Positions 22,001 to 36,100 of a stretch of DNA of 64,000 nt are shown one piece after another (position 1 is the first letter of the stretch; each line of letters starts with the position of its first letter). The notes below the pieces were generated by a model. It was not told where the DNA came from. It was given only the letters and a program-made list of their open reading frames with translations, and ran no database searches. The stretch is from NCBI RefSeq assembly GCF_000151315.2, contig NW_011887293.1, positions 1,403,585-1,467,584 of the forward strand, read 5' to 3'. Source of the DNA: Capsaspora owczarzaki ATCC 30864. Its lineage: Eukaryota > Opisthokonta > Filasterea. Position numbers and translations under genes: made by a program.

Positions 22001-23713
22001 AACCGATACTTTATCGGATTGGACAATCAATACTCGTCGGGACTGGGCAGTCTCCGTCAGACCGTGTTCAGCAATCTCGAATCGTCCAGCCAGAACACCA
22101 TCGTGTATGCGAGCAACACGAGTGATTATTGTGAGCTTTGCCGAACACACCAAGTCCTGTGCCAAGCGGTGAATTGTAACAAGTCCAATCCCCCACCCGG
22201 TGACTCGGGCAGCAGCGCTCCGTTTGCAGCCATTGGAGGTGCTATTGGTGGATTGGTTGCCCTCCTTCTCATCCTGTTTGTCGTCCGGCGGTATCGCAAA
22301 AAGCGTGCCTCGAAGCCGGAATTCCATTCTGCAACCTCGTCTCGAGCAACACTGGCTCGTCCTGAGAACAACACTGTCATTGCAATGGAGCCCGTTGTGA
22401 TCAACGGCGACAACAGTTTTGGTGTGACAAGCAGCCTCAAGGACTCGCCTCCCGCTGCTCCAACGCAACAGTACGAAATGATGGGGCCAACGCCTGCCAA
22501 TGGTGGAACAGACGGCGGCTACGTTGCGCTTCAGCCAACCCCTGATAACGACTACGAAGTGATGGCCTCAGACGCGACGTCCGGCGACTATCTCGAGATG
22601 GTGGCGGCGAAGGCGCAGAAGGACAACATGTACGAGTTGCCGGCTCAAATGCTGCGCGAAAATCTCGTCATGCTCGTCCCACGCTCCATCAATCGCGCGA
22701 GCGTCGAGTTCAAGCAGGAGATTGGTCGCGGCGCCTTTGGTCAGGTGTTCAAGGCCAGCATTCCGACAATCTTCCACGACCAGCCCAGGCCGGGCGTGCC
22801 CACGTCCTTGACGGTTGCCATCAAGACATTGCAGGAAGGCGCAGATGAGCGATCGCGCGAGGACTTTGCTTCCGAGTCGCAGACGCTCCTCCAGTTCCAG
22901 CACACCAATATTGTCACCGTGCTGTCCGTCATGACGGAAGCCGAGCCCCACTTGCTCATTCTCGAGTACTTGCCGTTTGGCGATCTGCGCGGCGTGATTG
23001 AAAAGGGCGCCAATATGAATCCGTGCTTGCACCTCACGTTGGCAGAAAAGGTCCACGTTCTCGGCCAAATCTCGTCGGGCATGACCTATCTTGCGTCCAT
23101 TCGCTTTGTCCACCGCGATCTGGCCGCTCGCAACTGCTTGGTCGGTCCGATGCTGACTGTGAAGATTGCCGACTTTGGCCTGTCGCGTGCCCTGTCGGTT
23201 GAGCGCGACTACTATCGAGTCGAGACCAAGGGCAAGCTCCCCGTCAAGTGGATGGCGCCCGAGTCGCTCGAATACCGCACATTCAGCACGGCGTCCGATG
23301 TGTGGTCCTTTGGTTGTGTCATGTATGAGGTGTTTTCGAACGCGGGCAAGCTGTACGAGGGCATGACTGTGGATGCCATCATTGACTATCTGCGGTCTGG
23401 CAAGCGCATGATGCAGCCAGCTGACTGTCCTGATCACTTGTAAACGAAGCCACCCTGTTCTTGGACGTGCTTGCTTTTGACGTGTTTTTTGATTGTGGAG
23501 AGGCAACCGACGCTGATCTGTTTTATTTGTGTTTTGTGATGTGTTGTTGTTTGGTTGTTGCTTTTGTACTGCAGGTTTACGCTTGTCACTCGATGCTGGG
23601 AGCAAGATGCCAACGCGCGGCCCTCTTTCCCCGAGATTTCCGGTTTCTTTGCGATTGCGCGGAACAAGAAGGATCAGATTCGTGATGTTGGTTTGATTGT
23701 TTCAGACGCTTAG
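19025..23713 (+). CDS. Receptor tyrosine kinase with parallel beta-helix-like ectodomain
   Basis: Six exons (19025-19664, 19759-20204, 20296-20441, 20574-21511, 21663-23439, 23575-23713) give 1361 residues. Order: signal sequence near 18-45, then about 850 ectodomain residues of repeated short strands (xGGAI, FxNNxA, ISxSxF), the pattern of right-handed beta-helix (pectin-lyase-like) repeats. A membrane helix lies near 908-930 (GGAIGGLVALLLILFVV) with basic stop-transfer RRYRKKR. A juxtamembrane segment carries five tyrosine motifs (YEMM, YVAL, YEVM, YLEM, YELP; about 990-1055). The kinase domain is about 1076-1345: GRGAFG, VAIK, HRDLAARN, DFG, VKWMAPE and CWEQDANARPSF. All catalytic residues are present and HRDLAARN marks a tyrosine kinase. 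The last intron splits the kinase C-lobe; the stop apparent at 23441 is intronic. The YxxM cluster predicts PI3K SH2 docking. Confidence 0.92.
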
Positions 23714-24015
23714 GTGTTCTAAAGCGATGGGGGTTTTTCTCCCGAAGTGCGTTTAGGCTCCGTTTGCTTTCTTTTTTATTCTCGTCATTGTATCGGTTTG
23801 TTCTTGTGTGGTCTTGTGTTTGTGTGGTCTTTGTTTGTGTGTTGCGTCGTTTTCATCCGTTTTCATACAGTTTCCAATCATTTCCCAATTTCAATTCAAC
23901 TTTACTTTCTTTCTTTGCTTCTCTCCTCGAATTCTCGCTTTGTTTTTCTTTTTTTCCCTTTTTTTATTATTATTATGTTCGGGTGACTGTCATTCTCCAT
24001 TTTTTGGTCGCAACA
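23714..24015. other. Intergenic, T-rich
   Basis: Space between the kinase stop codon and the FKBP8 start codon. T-rich throughout, with short T runs near 23941-23975. No coding potential seen; it presumably holds the 3' UTR of one gene and the promoter/5' UTR of the next. Confidence 0.5.
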
Positions 24016-26101
24016 ATGCCTGAGATTGAAGAGCTCGAGCAAGACGAGGACTTTGTGCAAGTTGAGCGGGCGGACGCAGCGTCGCCACCACCTGAGACGC
24101 CTGCCACCACTGCGACCGACTCGACTGCAACTGTGTCGAGTGACGCTCGTGCTGCATCTACGCAACCGCCTCCGGTGTCCGAGCAGCGTGGCGCTGGGCT
24201 GGGCGGTTCGGCGACTGATGACGCTGCTTCTTCTTCTGCGAACTCTTCCTCGACTTCTGCTGCTGCTGCTTCCAAGGCTGGCTCGTCCTCCAAGCCCAGC
24301 GACAGCAACAGCAACAACAAGGGAGAACGAGCGTCGGGAATGGCAAAGTCCAAGGCGACCGACGCGAGTGCTGAGCTGGACAGCGGCAACAGCAAGGATG
24401 ATGACGAGGTCGACATGCTCGGCAGCGGACAGCTCCTCAAGAAGGTAACCACACTGTTCTGCTTTGCGCATTTCGCATTTTGAAATAGTTCGAGAGCGAG
24501 CGAGCCTCTGTTCACGAGCAGCGGAAAGTGGCAGGCAGAGCAGGGCGACGAGCACGGGTTGTGTGTGTATGCACTGGGTTTGGCTCAGCGCGCTGACTTT
24601 CCCTTCCCCTCCCCACACCCCTCTATGCGTTTGCATTTTTTTTTGGCTTCTGCTTGAATTGTCTGACTATCGTTTGTTATTGAACAGACGCTGCGCGCGG
24701 GCAAAATCGATACGAGGCCGCAGAATGGCGACGTGGTCACTGTGGCGTATGCATTGCGACTCGCGGGCTCGACTGAGATTGTCGAGCAGGTCGACTCGGC
24801 CACCTTCCGCTTGGGCGAAGGAGACACTTTGCTCGGTATGTTTGTTCATTCGATTGCGGACGCTCTCAAAAGATGAGATGACGTGGGTGGATGGGAAGTG
24901 GGCATTTTCGATTTGTGCTGACCTGTCAAACCTTATGCTGCGTCCCTCTCTCTGTCTCTCTCCTTCAATTCCCCCCCCCTCCACCTCACTCTCCGTCTCA
25001 CAACACAGCCATCGACCTTGCTTGCGCCATGCTTGACATTGGTGAACTCGCACGAATCAAAGCCTTCCCCAAGTTTGCCTACAAGGAGGCTGGAAAGTGA
25101 GTCGCCAGCTTGTTCTTGTGTTTGGTGCCAACTCGGATTAGGTTTTTTTTTTCGGTCTGATCTGGCAATTCACCATACTTGTGACACGTACTGTTGTTGC
25201 CATCAGGCCCCCTGGCATTCCTCCGAATGCGCATGTCGAGATTGAGCTCGAGCTCAAGAAGGTGGAAATGTCGGACGCAGACGCCCCGCTCACATCGGTC
25301 GAGTCGCTGCTCCACGCCCTGAACGGCAAGAAGGCTCGCGGCAACGAGCTGTTTGGCCGAGGAGACTGGGAGGAGGCCATCAACTCGTACTCGCGCGGCC
25401 TCAGGCTGATCGAGAAGGGATTGGCGCGTCAGACAGAGATTGAGGAGACGCTCAAAAAGTTGGACGACTCGGAAGATTCGGCGGAAGCGCGCAAGCTGCT
25501 CACCTCGCGCGCCGCCACCAACGAAGAGCGGTCAGAGCTCCGTACATTGCATTTGGCCTTCCTAAACAACGTGGCGACCTGCCAAATCAAGCTGGAGCTC
25601 TATCACCAAGCGCTCGAGACTGTTGGCACGGCCTTGAAGCTCGACCACATGAACATCAAGGCGCTTCTCCGCAAAGCGCAGGCATTGCGCTACCTGAGCA
25701 ACTTTGACGAGGCGCTCGCCCCGCTCAATCTTATCATGGAGGCCATCTCCCCAGCCCAGCGACCACCGAGTGATGTTCGCGAGGAGCTGACGTTGGTGAA
25801 GCAGCTCAAAAAAGACGCCGACGACAAGGACCGGGTCGTCTATCGCCGCATGATGGAAGCAATGAAGCGACAACACATGCGAGATCCCGTGGCTGCACTC
25901 GCTGCCGATGAAGCCGCCGAGCGCGACTGGAAGGCTTGGAGCGACAACAAGTGGCGAAATCCTGACTTTTGGCTGCTCTGGGGCTCCATTGTCTGTGCGA
26001 TTGTGCTGGCTGTGGTGCTGCGTCAATCAGGCGTTCTCGATGCGCTCATGCCCGGCGATGCAAATCCGACCGTCCCGAGCGGTCAGCATGGCGAACTTTG
26101 A
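24016..26101 (+). CDS. FKBP8: FKBP8-like tail-anchored immunophilin
   Basis: Exons 24016-24444, 24688-24835, 25009-25096 and 25207-26101 give 519 residues. The order matches FKBP8/FKBP38: an acidic, disordered N-terminus; the LGSGQLLKK lead-in; a divergent FKBP domain (about 142-250, with GDVVTVAYALRL, FRLGEGDTLLAIDLA, and GIPPNAHVEIELEL); TPR helices (about 260-440, with GNELFGRGDWEEAINSYSRGL and NIKALLRKAQALRYL); and a C-terminal membrane anchor (about 476-497, FWLLWGSIVCAIVLAVVL). FKBP8 sits on the mitochondrial and ER surface, binds Hsp90 and Bcl-2 family proteins, and acts in mitophagy in animals. The usual FKBP active-site aromatics are largely missing, as in FKBP8, so prolyl isomerase activity is doubtful. 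Confidence 0.92.
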
Positions 26102-26458
26102 AACGCCCCTGTCGACGTTTCGTGTGCGATGTGTGTTGTGGATGATGTGAATTGCGTTTTGAATTGCATGCGGAAAATCTCCTCCTTTTGTTGCGTTGAT
26201 CGTGGGTGGTTGTTTGTCTGTTGAAAGTACGAAACGTACAGTGTACTGACTCTATTTACGTTTTTTTGGTTTTTGTGGATGAATGGAGTGACTTTTTGAG
26301 ATCAAAATTGTTCTTCTTCGAACTACAACAAAACGTTGTTTGAAAAAAAAATGCGTAAATTAAATGTATTCCAATGCTCTCAATCATGAAGAAGCAAGTC
26401 CACATAAAAACAAGTGTGCAAATCCACAAACACACAAAACAAAAAGACACCGAGGTCC
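26102..26458. other. Convergent intergenic stretch FKBP8 / ERLEC1-like
   Basis: AT-rich spacer between two convergent stop codons. It has short T and A runs and AAATTAAATG near 26357. No gene or repeat recognised. Confidence 0.5.
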
Positions 26459-29207
26459 TTACGGGATTGGCACTCCGTAGTCATCACGAGTCTGAATTAA
26501 CTCGCACACCAACGGAGAAGCAAGGACCATGCGGTAGCGGCAGGTGCTGGGCTCGTCGATGGCCATGGAGACCACCGATGGGTGCCGGACCACCTCTCGA
26601 GTTTGGGGGTCGGTCACGTCTCCGCTGGCGCACATGAGATGCAGCTCTGTGTTTCTGGGCTCGCCCGTTTTATCGCAGAGTTCGCCGTTGGAAAAGTAGA
26701 GTACGGTGCCTGTGGTAGCAGTTTCGATCGCTGTTTGAGCATCCCGATTCAGCGACTTGAACCAGGCGACATGAGCCTTCGAGTCCCATTTCCCAATCAC
26801 CATCTCCGGCTTGCGTGTCGAGACACCTCCAGCGCCATATTCGACGTGGAATTGCTTGATGTGCCGGCCGTAGCACAGCTCGAATTGCCACCACCCGCCG
26901 GTGGACTGACGGGAGTAAGCAACAAGCAAGCAGGGTGAGTTGAGACCACCAAATTAAAAAAAAAACCAAACCAGAAAAACAAAAAAAAAGTCAAGTACGA
27001 CGACATACAGCAATGATGCAGGTACTGGAAAGCAAGTTGTGAACATCCGTTGAATCGCCGTCAAAGGGTGTCGATGACAGCCTTCCGTCGGCAAAAATAG
27101 CATTGCCTTGATGAGCGACCGGCGCCACGACCGTCTCTGGGGATTGAGGTTGGGTCGAATCCTTGGGTTTGCCGCCAGCGGCGTTCTTGCTGCGCGACTG
27201 AGCTTGATTTAGCTGTTGCCTGGCTTGCTGTTGCTGCTGCTGAGCCAGTTTTCTTTGCTGCTGCGAGGCCACAGCTGGATCGAACTCTGAGCGTGATTGC
27301 GTTTGCTCGTGCTGTTGTTGTTGTTGTTGCTGCTGTTGTTGCTGCTGTTGTTGCTGTTGTTGCTGCTGTTGCTGCTGTTGCTGATGTTGTTGCTGCTGCT
27401 GTTGCTGTTGTTGTGACTGCGGTTGATTCAAAGCCGCCGGCTGATTTGGTGTAGCCGGTTTGGATTGCCCTTGCTCTTGCTTTTGTTTTGATTGCTGCGT
27501 TTTCTGCTGGTGCAGAATGGCAAGGAGAGATTGATCGTCCAGTGCAACGCGTGGAATGGAGTTGCTTCCAGCGCGAGAGCGAACGTAGGCGTTTATGTCG
27601 AATGTCTTGCGTACCTGCCGGTGCAGATCAAGCTCGGCTTTCAGGAAAGCCACGCGAGCTTTATGGTTAAGAGCTAAGGCGATCTCCAATTCAGATGCCT
27701 GGCTGCGCGGGTCGACCCCGCGCTGCTGCTGGCGAGCCACATAGGCAGTGGCTGCAGCTAACTCACTCTCTGCTTGACACAGCTCCCAGCTGGTGGCCAT
27801 CGCATCTGCAAGTTGAGGAACCGACCCAAAATTGACCAAAGGGTCGCCAAAGAGGTTCTCGTGCATCCTGGCGGGCACGAGCGTTGCGGGAACGCCTGGG
27901 TCTGGAATCTCGGAAGGAAAGCATGCAATCGGCTCGACGGGAGAAGCCTCGACCACGTAGTTTGTGTTGACGCAGAGCGTTGGAGTGGCAATGACGACCA
28001 AGTAGACACACGTGGCTGTTTCCTCGAGATGGATGATTTCGGCGGTGGTCAGAAGCTTGTTGCAAATGAATCGGATTTCGGCGCGGCGAGGAGCGCCAAT
28101 CAGCCCGCACGGCGCGCCGCCATCAATGTGAGTCGCGTAATACGGAACGTCCTGGTGAATCCAGCGCATGCGCGGCGGGACGGCGTTGGCGAGGGTCAAG
28201 TGCTCTGCCGGAGCTGCGGCCACCAGCGGCGCCTTGTACACGCCCAGCATGTACTCGTTGGGGTCGCCGCCGGGCTTGACTGGAGCGGGCACGGTTTGGC
28301 CGCGGTCGAGATGGTACTGGCGCAGGTGCTTCTCGTGGCAGTATTCGTACGTCCAGTACGCCTCGATTCGCAACAAGCACACATTGGATCGCATTCCTTT
28401 GAGCAGCGTCGCAGGCGAGAAGCTTGCCGAGAACTTCCGATGTTGTTGGGAGGACGATGATGGATCGTCAGCGCGGCCTTCAGTGGTGCTTGGAGCAGCA
28501 GGAGGGATGGCGCAGTGAAAGCGACCTCCTGGCAGAGCGTTGAACGGCAACAGCGGCACGCCAGCAGCCAGAGCACGATCCAGTACTGTCCTTGGCTTGA
28601 CTGCATTTGCATCGGCATCGGCATCAGCATCAGCATCAGCAGTAGGGCTGCCAGCTTTGCTGGGATTGGCGTTGGGATTGGCCTGACCGATGTCTGCAAG
28701 CAGCGGCCGGGGAGTACCATGGCCATTAGGGTTACCATTGCCATTAGCATTGCCAGCAGCACTCTTTGATCCTTGCTTTGTCCCGCTCTTGGTTGGTGGT
28801 GCGAGCGACGGCGGAAACCCGAGCTGGACCGAGTAGCGGACCGTGTCATTGAACGCCCTCGCCTACCAGAGGCACAAAACAGAAAGAGCAAGATCAACGA
28901 CAGTATTGACGAACGCACATCAGAATGATCGAGGCAGAGTGAGTCGAGTGAAGATGAGTTGAGCTTTGTATGGGACGAGCATTAGAACGGCGCTTTTTTT
29001 TTTTTTTTTTATACTTACGAGGAGCGCTTTGCCGGGCGCGTGCAGGCGATCGCTGTGGTGAGGATGGCTACTGTCGAGCGATTGCTCGTGATGTTGCTGA
29101 TGCTGGGCGGCGGAAGGGTCGTCGGGGACTGCTGCAGCCAGAACAGCAGCAATCGCTATTGCAAGCGCAATAATGGCAATGCAGTTGGCTCGCAGCAGCC
29201 GCACCAT
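26459..29207 (-). CDS. ERLEC1/OS-9-type ER lectin with two MRH domains and polyQ linker
   Basis: Exons 29207-29019, 28862-27009 and 26905-26459 give 829 residues. Residues 1-26 form a signal peptide (CIAIIALAIAIAAVLAAA). The first MRH domain (about 215-365) has WTYEYCHEKHLRQYH, CGLIGAPRRAEIRFIC and ETATCVYLVV. The second (about 690-825) has GGWWQFELCYGRHIKQFH, CDKTGEPRNTELHLMC and EPSTCRYRMVL. Both keep the Q, R, E and Y positions used by MRH lectins to bind high-mannose glycans, and the second has the WW pair of OS-9. Two MRH domains are typical of ERLEC1 (XTP3-B), which hands misfolded glycoproteins to the HRD1 ubiquitin ligase in ERAD. The linker holds a long Gln tract with His interruptions (genomic 27310-27418). 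Human ERLEC1 is about 480 residues, so the linker accounts for the extra length. There is no HDEL/KDEL. Confidence 0.88.
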
Positions 29208-29633
29208 GAAATGCTGTTTTGTGAGGACAGGAGAGGACTGGTTTGAATTCAATATAAAACGTGGAAATACGTGGAGTCATGCAGCTCGTTTGCTATTGCA
29301 TGGGCTTTGGTACAGTACAGGATGGTTCAGAGCAAGGCGCAAATCTGACGCTGCTTTCGCCGGCAGCTACCTCGAAACAACTCCTGTTCCACTCGAGGTA
29401 GAGAATCGGTATAAACGAAGGATCTTGCAAGATTGATTCAAGGATGTGGGTTGGCGGGGGGGGGGGAGCGAATTGCTTGATGTTGGTTCTCGTTGTGTGC
29501 TCCTCTCGCGCGCGCTCTGTTCCTTGCTTGCTTTTCATTGTTCATTCCGATAATTTCCCTGTTGTCGTTTTCCATTGCTTTTACAGCTCAGATTTTGTTT
29601 GGTTCAGGTCACTCTTTTTGTTCATTTGCTGCA
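29208..29633. promoter_or_regulatory. Divergent upstream region ERLEC1-like / DAP3
   Basis: Spacer between divergent start codons. AATATAAAAC at 29251-29260, about 45 bp upstream of the ERLEC1-like ATG, is a weak TATA-like candidate, with a G run at 29455-29467. Promoter function is inferred from position. Confidence 0.35.
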
Positions 29634-32854
<3,221 letters not shown>

Positions 32855-33138
32855 CATTGATTTGTAGTGCGGCTTGACTATTTTTTTTTTCCTTCTTTGT
32901 TTTGGATGAAACACGTTGTGGTGCACTACGAGCAATATCGTGAAAAGTCTGCAGCGACGGCTATGCATACACAAACTCTCTATTGCAATCACACTGCCAG
33001 CACAAGACAACACAAGAAAGTTTAAACAAAAAACGTTACAATACAAGCTCAAAATGTAAATTAACAATTGCATTTCACACGAAATCGAAAAGCGAAACGA
33101 CCAGCAAGAACGCACTTTTTTTTTTTCCCGCGTTATGT

Positions 33139-36100
33139 TTAGTCGACGCTGTAGAGGGCATGTGTTGAAGTCTTGCGTGCGTCTTCAACCGACTGAGCAT
33201 TCAATGCCGCCACCTTGGGATGCGGCGGTGGTGCAGAAGTGGTCGAGGCGGGAGCCAACCCGAGCTTTTCGAGCTTCTCGGCAAGCTTCTGCTCGGGCGT
33301 AACGGCCTCAGCAGGCTGCGACGACAGGGTTGCCTCCGACGCGTCCATCAATTTGTTGACGAGCTTCTCCAGACCGGTGGGCGGCACGGCTCCCGGAGAG
33401 ACTTGTTCCTTCGCCTGGTTGAACGGAGATGCAGCGCCAGAACCAGCATTGGTTGGCGACAAAGGGCGCTCGGGCGACAAGGGCTCCATTTCGCCAGTGC
33501 TGGCCGACGCCATCTTCTTCTTGCCAGCAAACTTGCGGGTGAGTTCCCAGAAGTTGGTGCCGTCCACGAACGCCTCCTTGAGCGTAAACTTGGACAACTC
33601 CTTGGGTTCCTTCTCTTTCTTGGGATCGTCCTTGTCCTTCTTGAGCTCGTCCTTGTCCTGGGAGCCATGGCTGCTGCGGGTGAAGCGGTGGTGCGAGTGT
33701 TTGTTGCGCTTGCCATGCGGCTGCTGCTCAACGGGGTAAGGAGCATCCTTCTCGAGAAGGACATAGTCATCATCGTTGTTCATGCTGGTTCGCTCGACAG
33801 GAGTGGCGGATGCAGCGTGGACAGCCGCAATTGTCGGTGCTGATGCGCCAGCAGCTGATGCGCCAGTAGACGACAACAACGACGAAGAAGCGCCCAAAGG
33901 TGCTGGCGAGCGCGACGCCTTCTTGCCGGCGTAAAAGTCAGCCAAAGATACGGCGCCAGGGGAAGCTGACGTGAGCGCAGCAGCCGTCGAATGCAATTCC
34001 GCGTGCGTTGGCATACGCAGTGTCGGACGTCCACGCATGTCGGCATACTTGAGCTCGCCGCGCAAGACCGCCACAAGAGCACGGAGCTGGTCGCGGGACA
34101 GGCCAGACCCCTCGGAAGTCAAGACGTCGAGTGGTGTTTGAGAAACCGCATTCAGGGACAGCGTGGCGCCGGCCTCGACGAGGAGAGCGGCGATGCCAAT
34201 ATGGCCCTGGCGAGCAGCCAGGTGCAAGGGAGTGTTCTTGCCAAAGTCGCGCGCATTGCCTGAAGCTCCCAGGTTGATCAGCAAGCGCACGGCCTGCTCG
34301 TTGTTGGCCAAAACGCACGAGTGCAACAAGGAGTGTCCCGACGACTTTTCGGCGACCATTGACAAGAGCGAGCCGGCAGCCTTCGGAATCGGGGCGCTAG
34401 CAGCAAGCTTGGCGCAAGCTTCAAACACATGCCAGTGTCCGCCGCGGATGGCAAGGTGCGCAGGAGTTGCGCCAGTCTCGAGCTCGCAAGCCAGAAGGGC
34501 TTTGATGGCTTGAGCTTGGATGCGTGCCAAAAGACGCAGATCGGCAGGTTTGGGCTTTGTCTCACCAGCTGGCGCCTGTGCAGGGGTGTTGGTATTGGCG
34601 GGTGGTGCCTGGGCGGAGCCGAAAACGCCAAACACTGCCATCGCAGTTGCACGATCGCCGTGTCGGGCAAGATAGTGCAGACTGTTACGGTTGAAGTTGC
34701 GCGCATTGCTCTGGCCCAGGTCTGCGCCTGCAACGAGCAAGAGCCGTGCGATGGCAGCTCGCTTTTCAATGACAGCAGAATGCAGGACCGTCTCGCCCAT
34801 GTCGTTGACACTCTGCAAATCCTCGGCTGCCAGGAGCGGCAGCAGGGCCATTGTCGAACGCAAGTTGCCCTGGGCGACTGCGGTGTGCAAGGGTGAGTCG
34901 CCATTCTCGTTTGGTGCGGCGAGCAATTGGCGATGCAGAGCAAGCAAATAACGTGCGTCCCCAGACGCTGCAAAGCCTTGAACGGCACGAACAGTCGACA
35001 GAGCAAGCTGATGCAACTTGTGCTGGTGCATCGGGATGAGGCTGTTGAAATTGAAGGGCTCGTCGCCGCCCTTGCTGCTGCTGCTGCCGCCGCCGCCGCC
35101 GCGACCGTTGTTGTTGGCATCGCTGCCATCATGTCCACCGTTATTGCCTCGGCCGCTGCCACTGCCATTGCCACCGTCAGAACCGTCAAAGCGGTCCATA
35201 AAGTCGCGCATGCTGTCATCACGGCGACGCTTGCGCGCAGCCAGCTCGGCGTTGCGGACGGCAGCCTCTGCGGGCAGATACGTGTACTCGACGTACTGCG
35301 ATTCTGTCTCGTCGTCCGTGTCCAAAATCGAAATGCGCACCGTCACTGGCGCAGTGATGGTTTGCGTGTGGTACGGGGGCAGGGTCAGCACGACCGCATA
35401 CTGGTGGTGGAAGAACAAGTTGGCGCCAGGTACATTGCAGTCCGCCTTGAGTGTTTGCGGATTGAGCTCCCAGGCGGAACCGGATGGGGCTTGCACAGAC
35501 CACTGCGTCGGGTCGGTCATGCGCACGCCCGTCACTCCCTTGCGGATTTTCGAGCAGAGCATAATGACTTCGTTGCCGCCAGTCACCGGTCCAGAAGAGT
35601 GTGAAATTTTCGTGATGGCCAGTTTCGCTGTGTGCGCAAAAGGGGGAAAACAAAAAGAGGGTTGAACAAGAGTGAGACCAAAACAAACACACACACACAC
35701 AAAAAAAAAAACCACAAACAGAAGTTGCAAAAATGCACAAACGAATGGAACAAACAGCCATTGCAACCTACCATTGTAAATGGGCTGAGAGATTGCTCGG
35801 CCGTAAAACTGAGTGTTGCCAGAAACGAAAACGAGCTCAAACATGATGCGAACGCAGCGCTGGTCGTCCTTGCTTCGAACGGGCGCCTTGGACTTGTCCT
35901 TGTCCTTGTTGTTTGCCTTGTCCATGATGACGGCAATGTTGTCAAAGCGCGCAATGCGCTGTGGGCCCTCCAGTGGAGCTGCGGGAATGCCGCCGAGGTG
36001 GTGCCAGTGTTTTTGTTGGCGACCCGTGTGCGGATCGGGCATCTTGGTCACCAGAACAGCAGTGACGAGAGCCATTTCAGGGACGACACGTGCATACTTG

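Noticed and set aside
23441-23443. Stop codon apparently truncating the receptor kinase before its C-lobe end
   Set aside because: It lies in an intron: splicing 23439 to 23575 restores the conserved CWEQDANARPSF end.
35628-35771. Uninterrupted frame through the NF-kappaB intron (VCVCF-rich insert)
   Set aside because: GT-AG borders are present, the insert is hydrophobic low complexity, and its removal restores the RHD.
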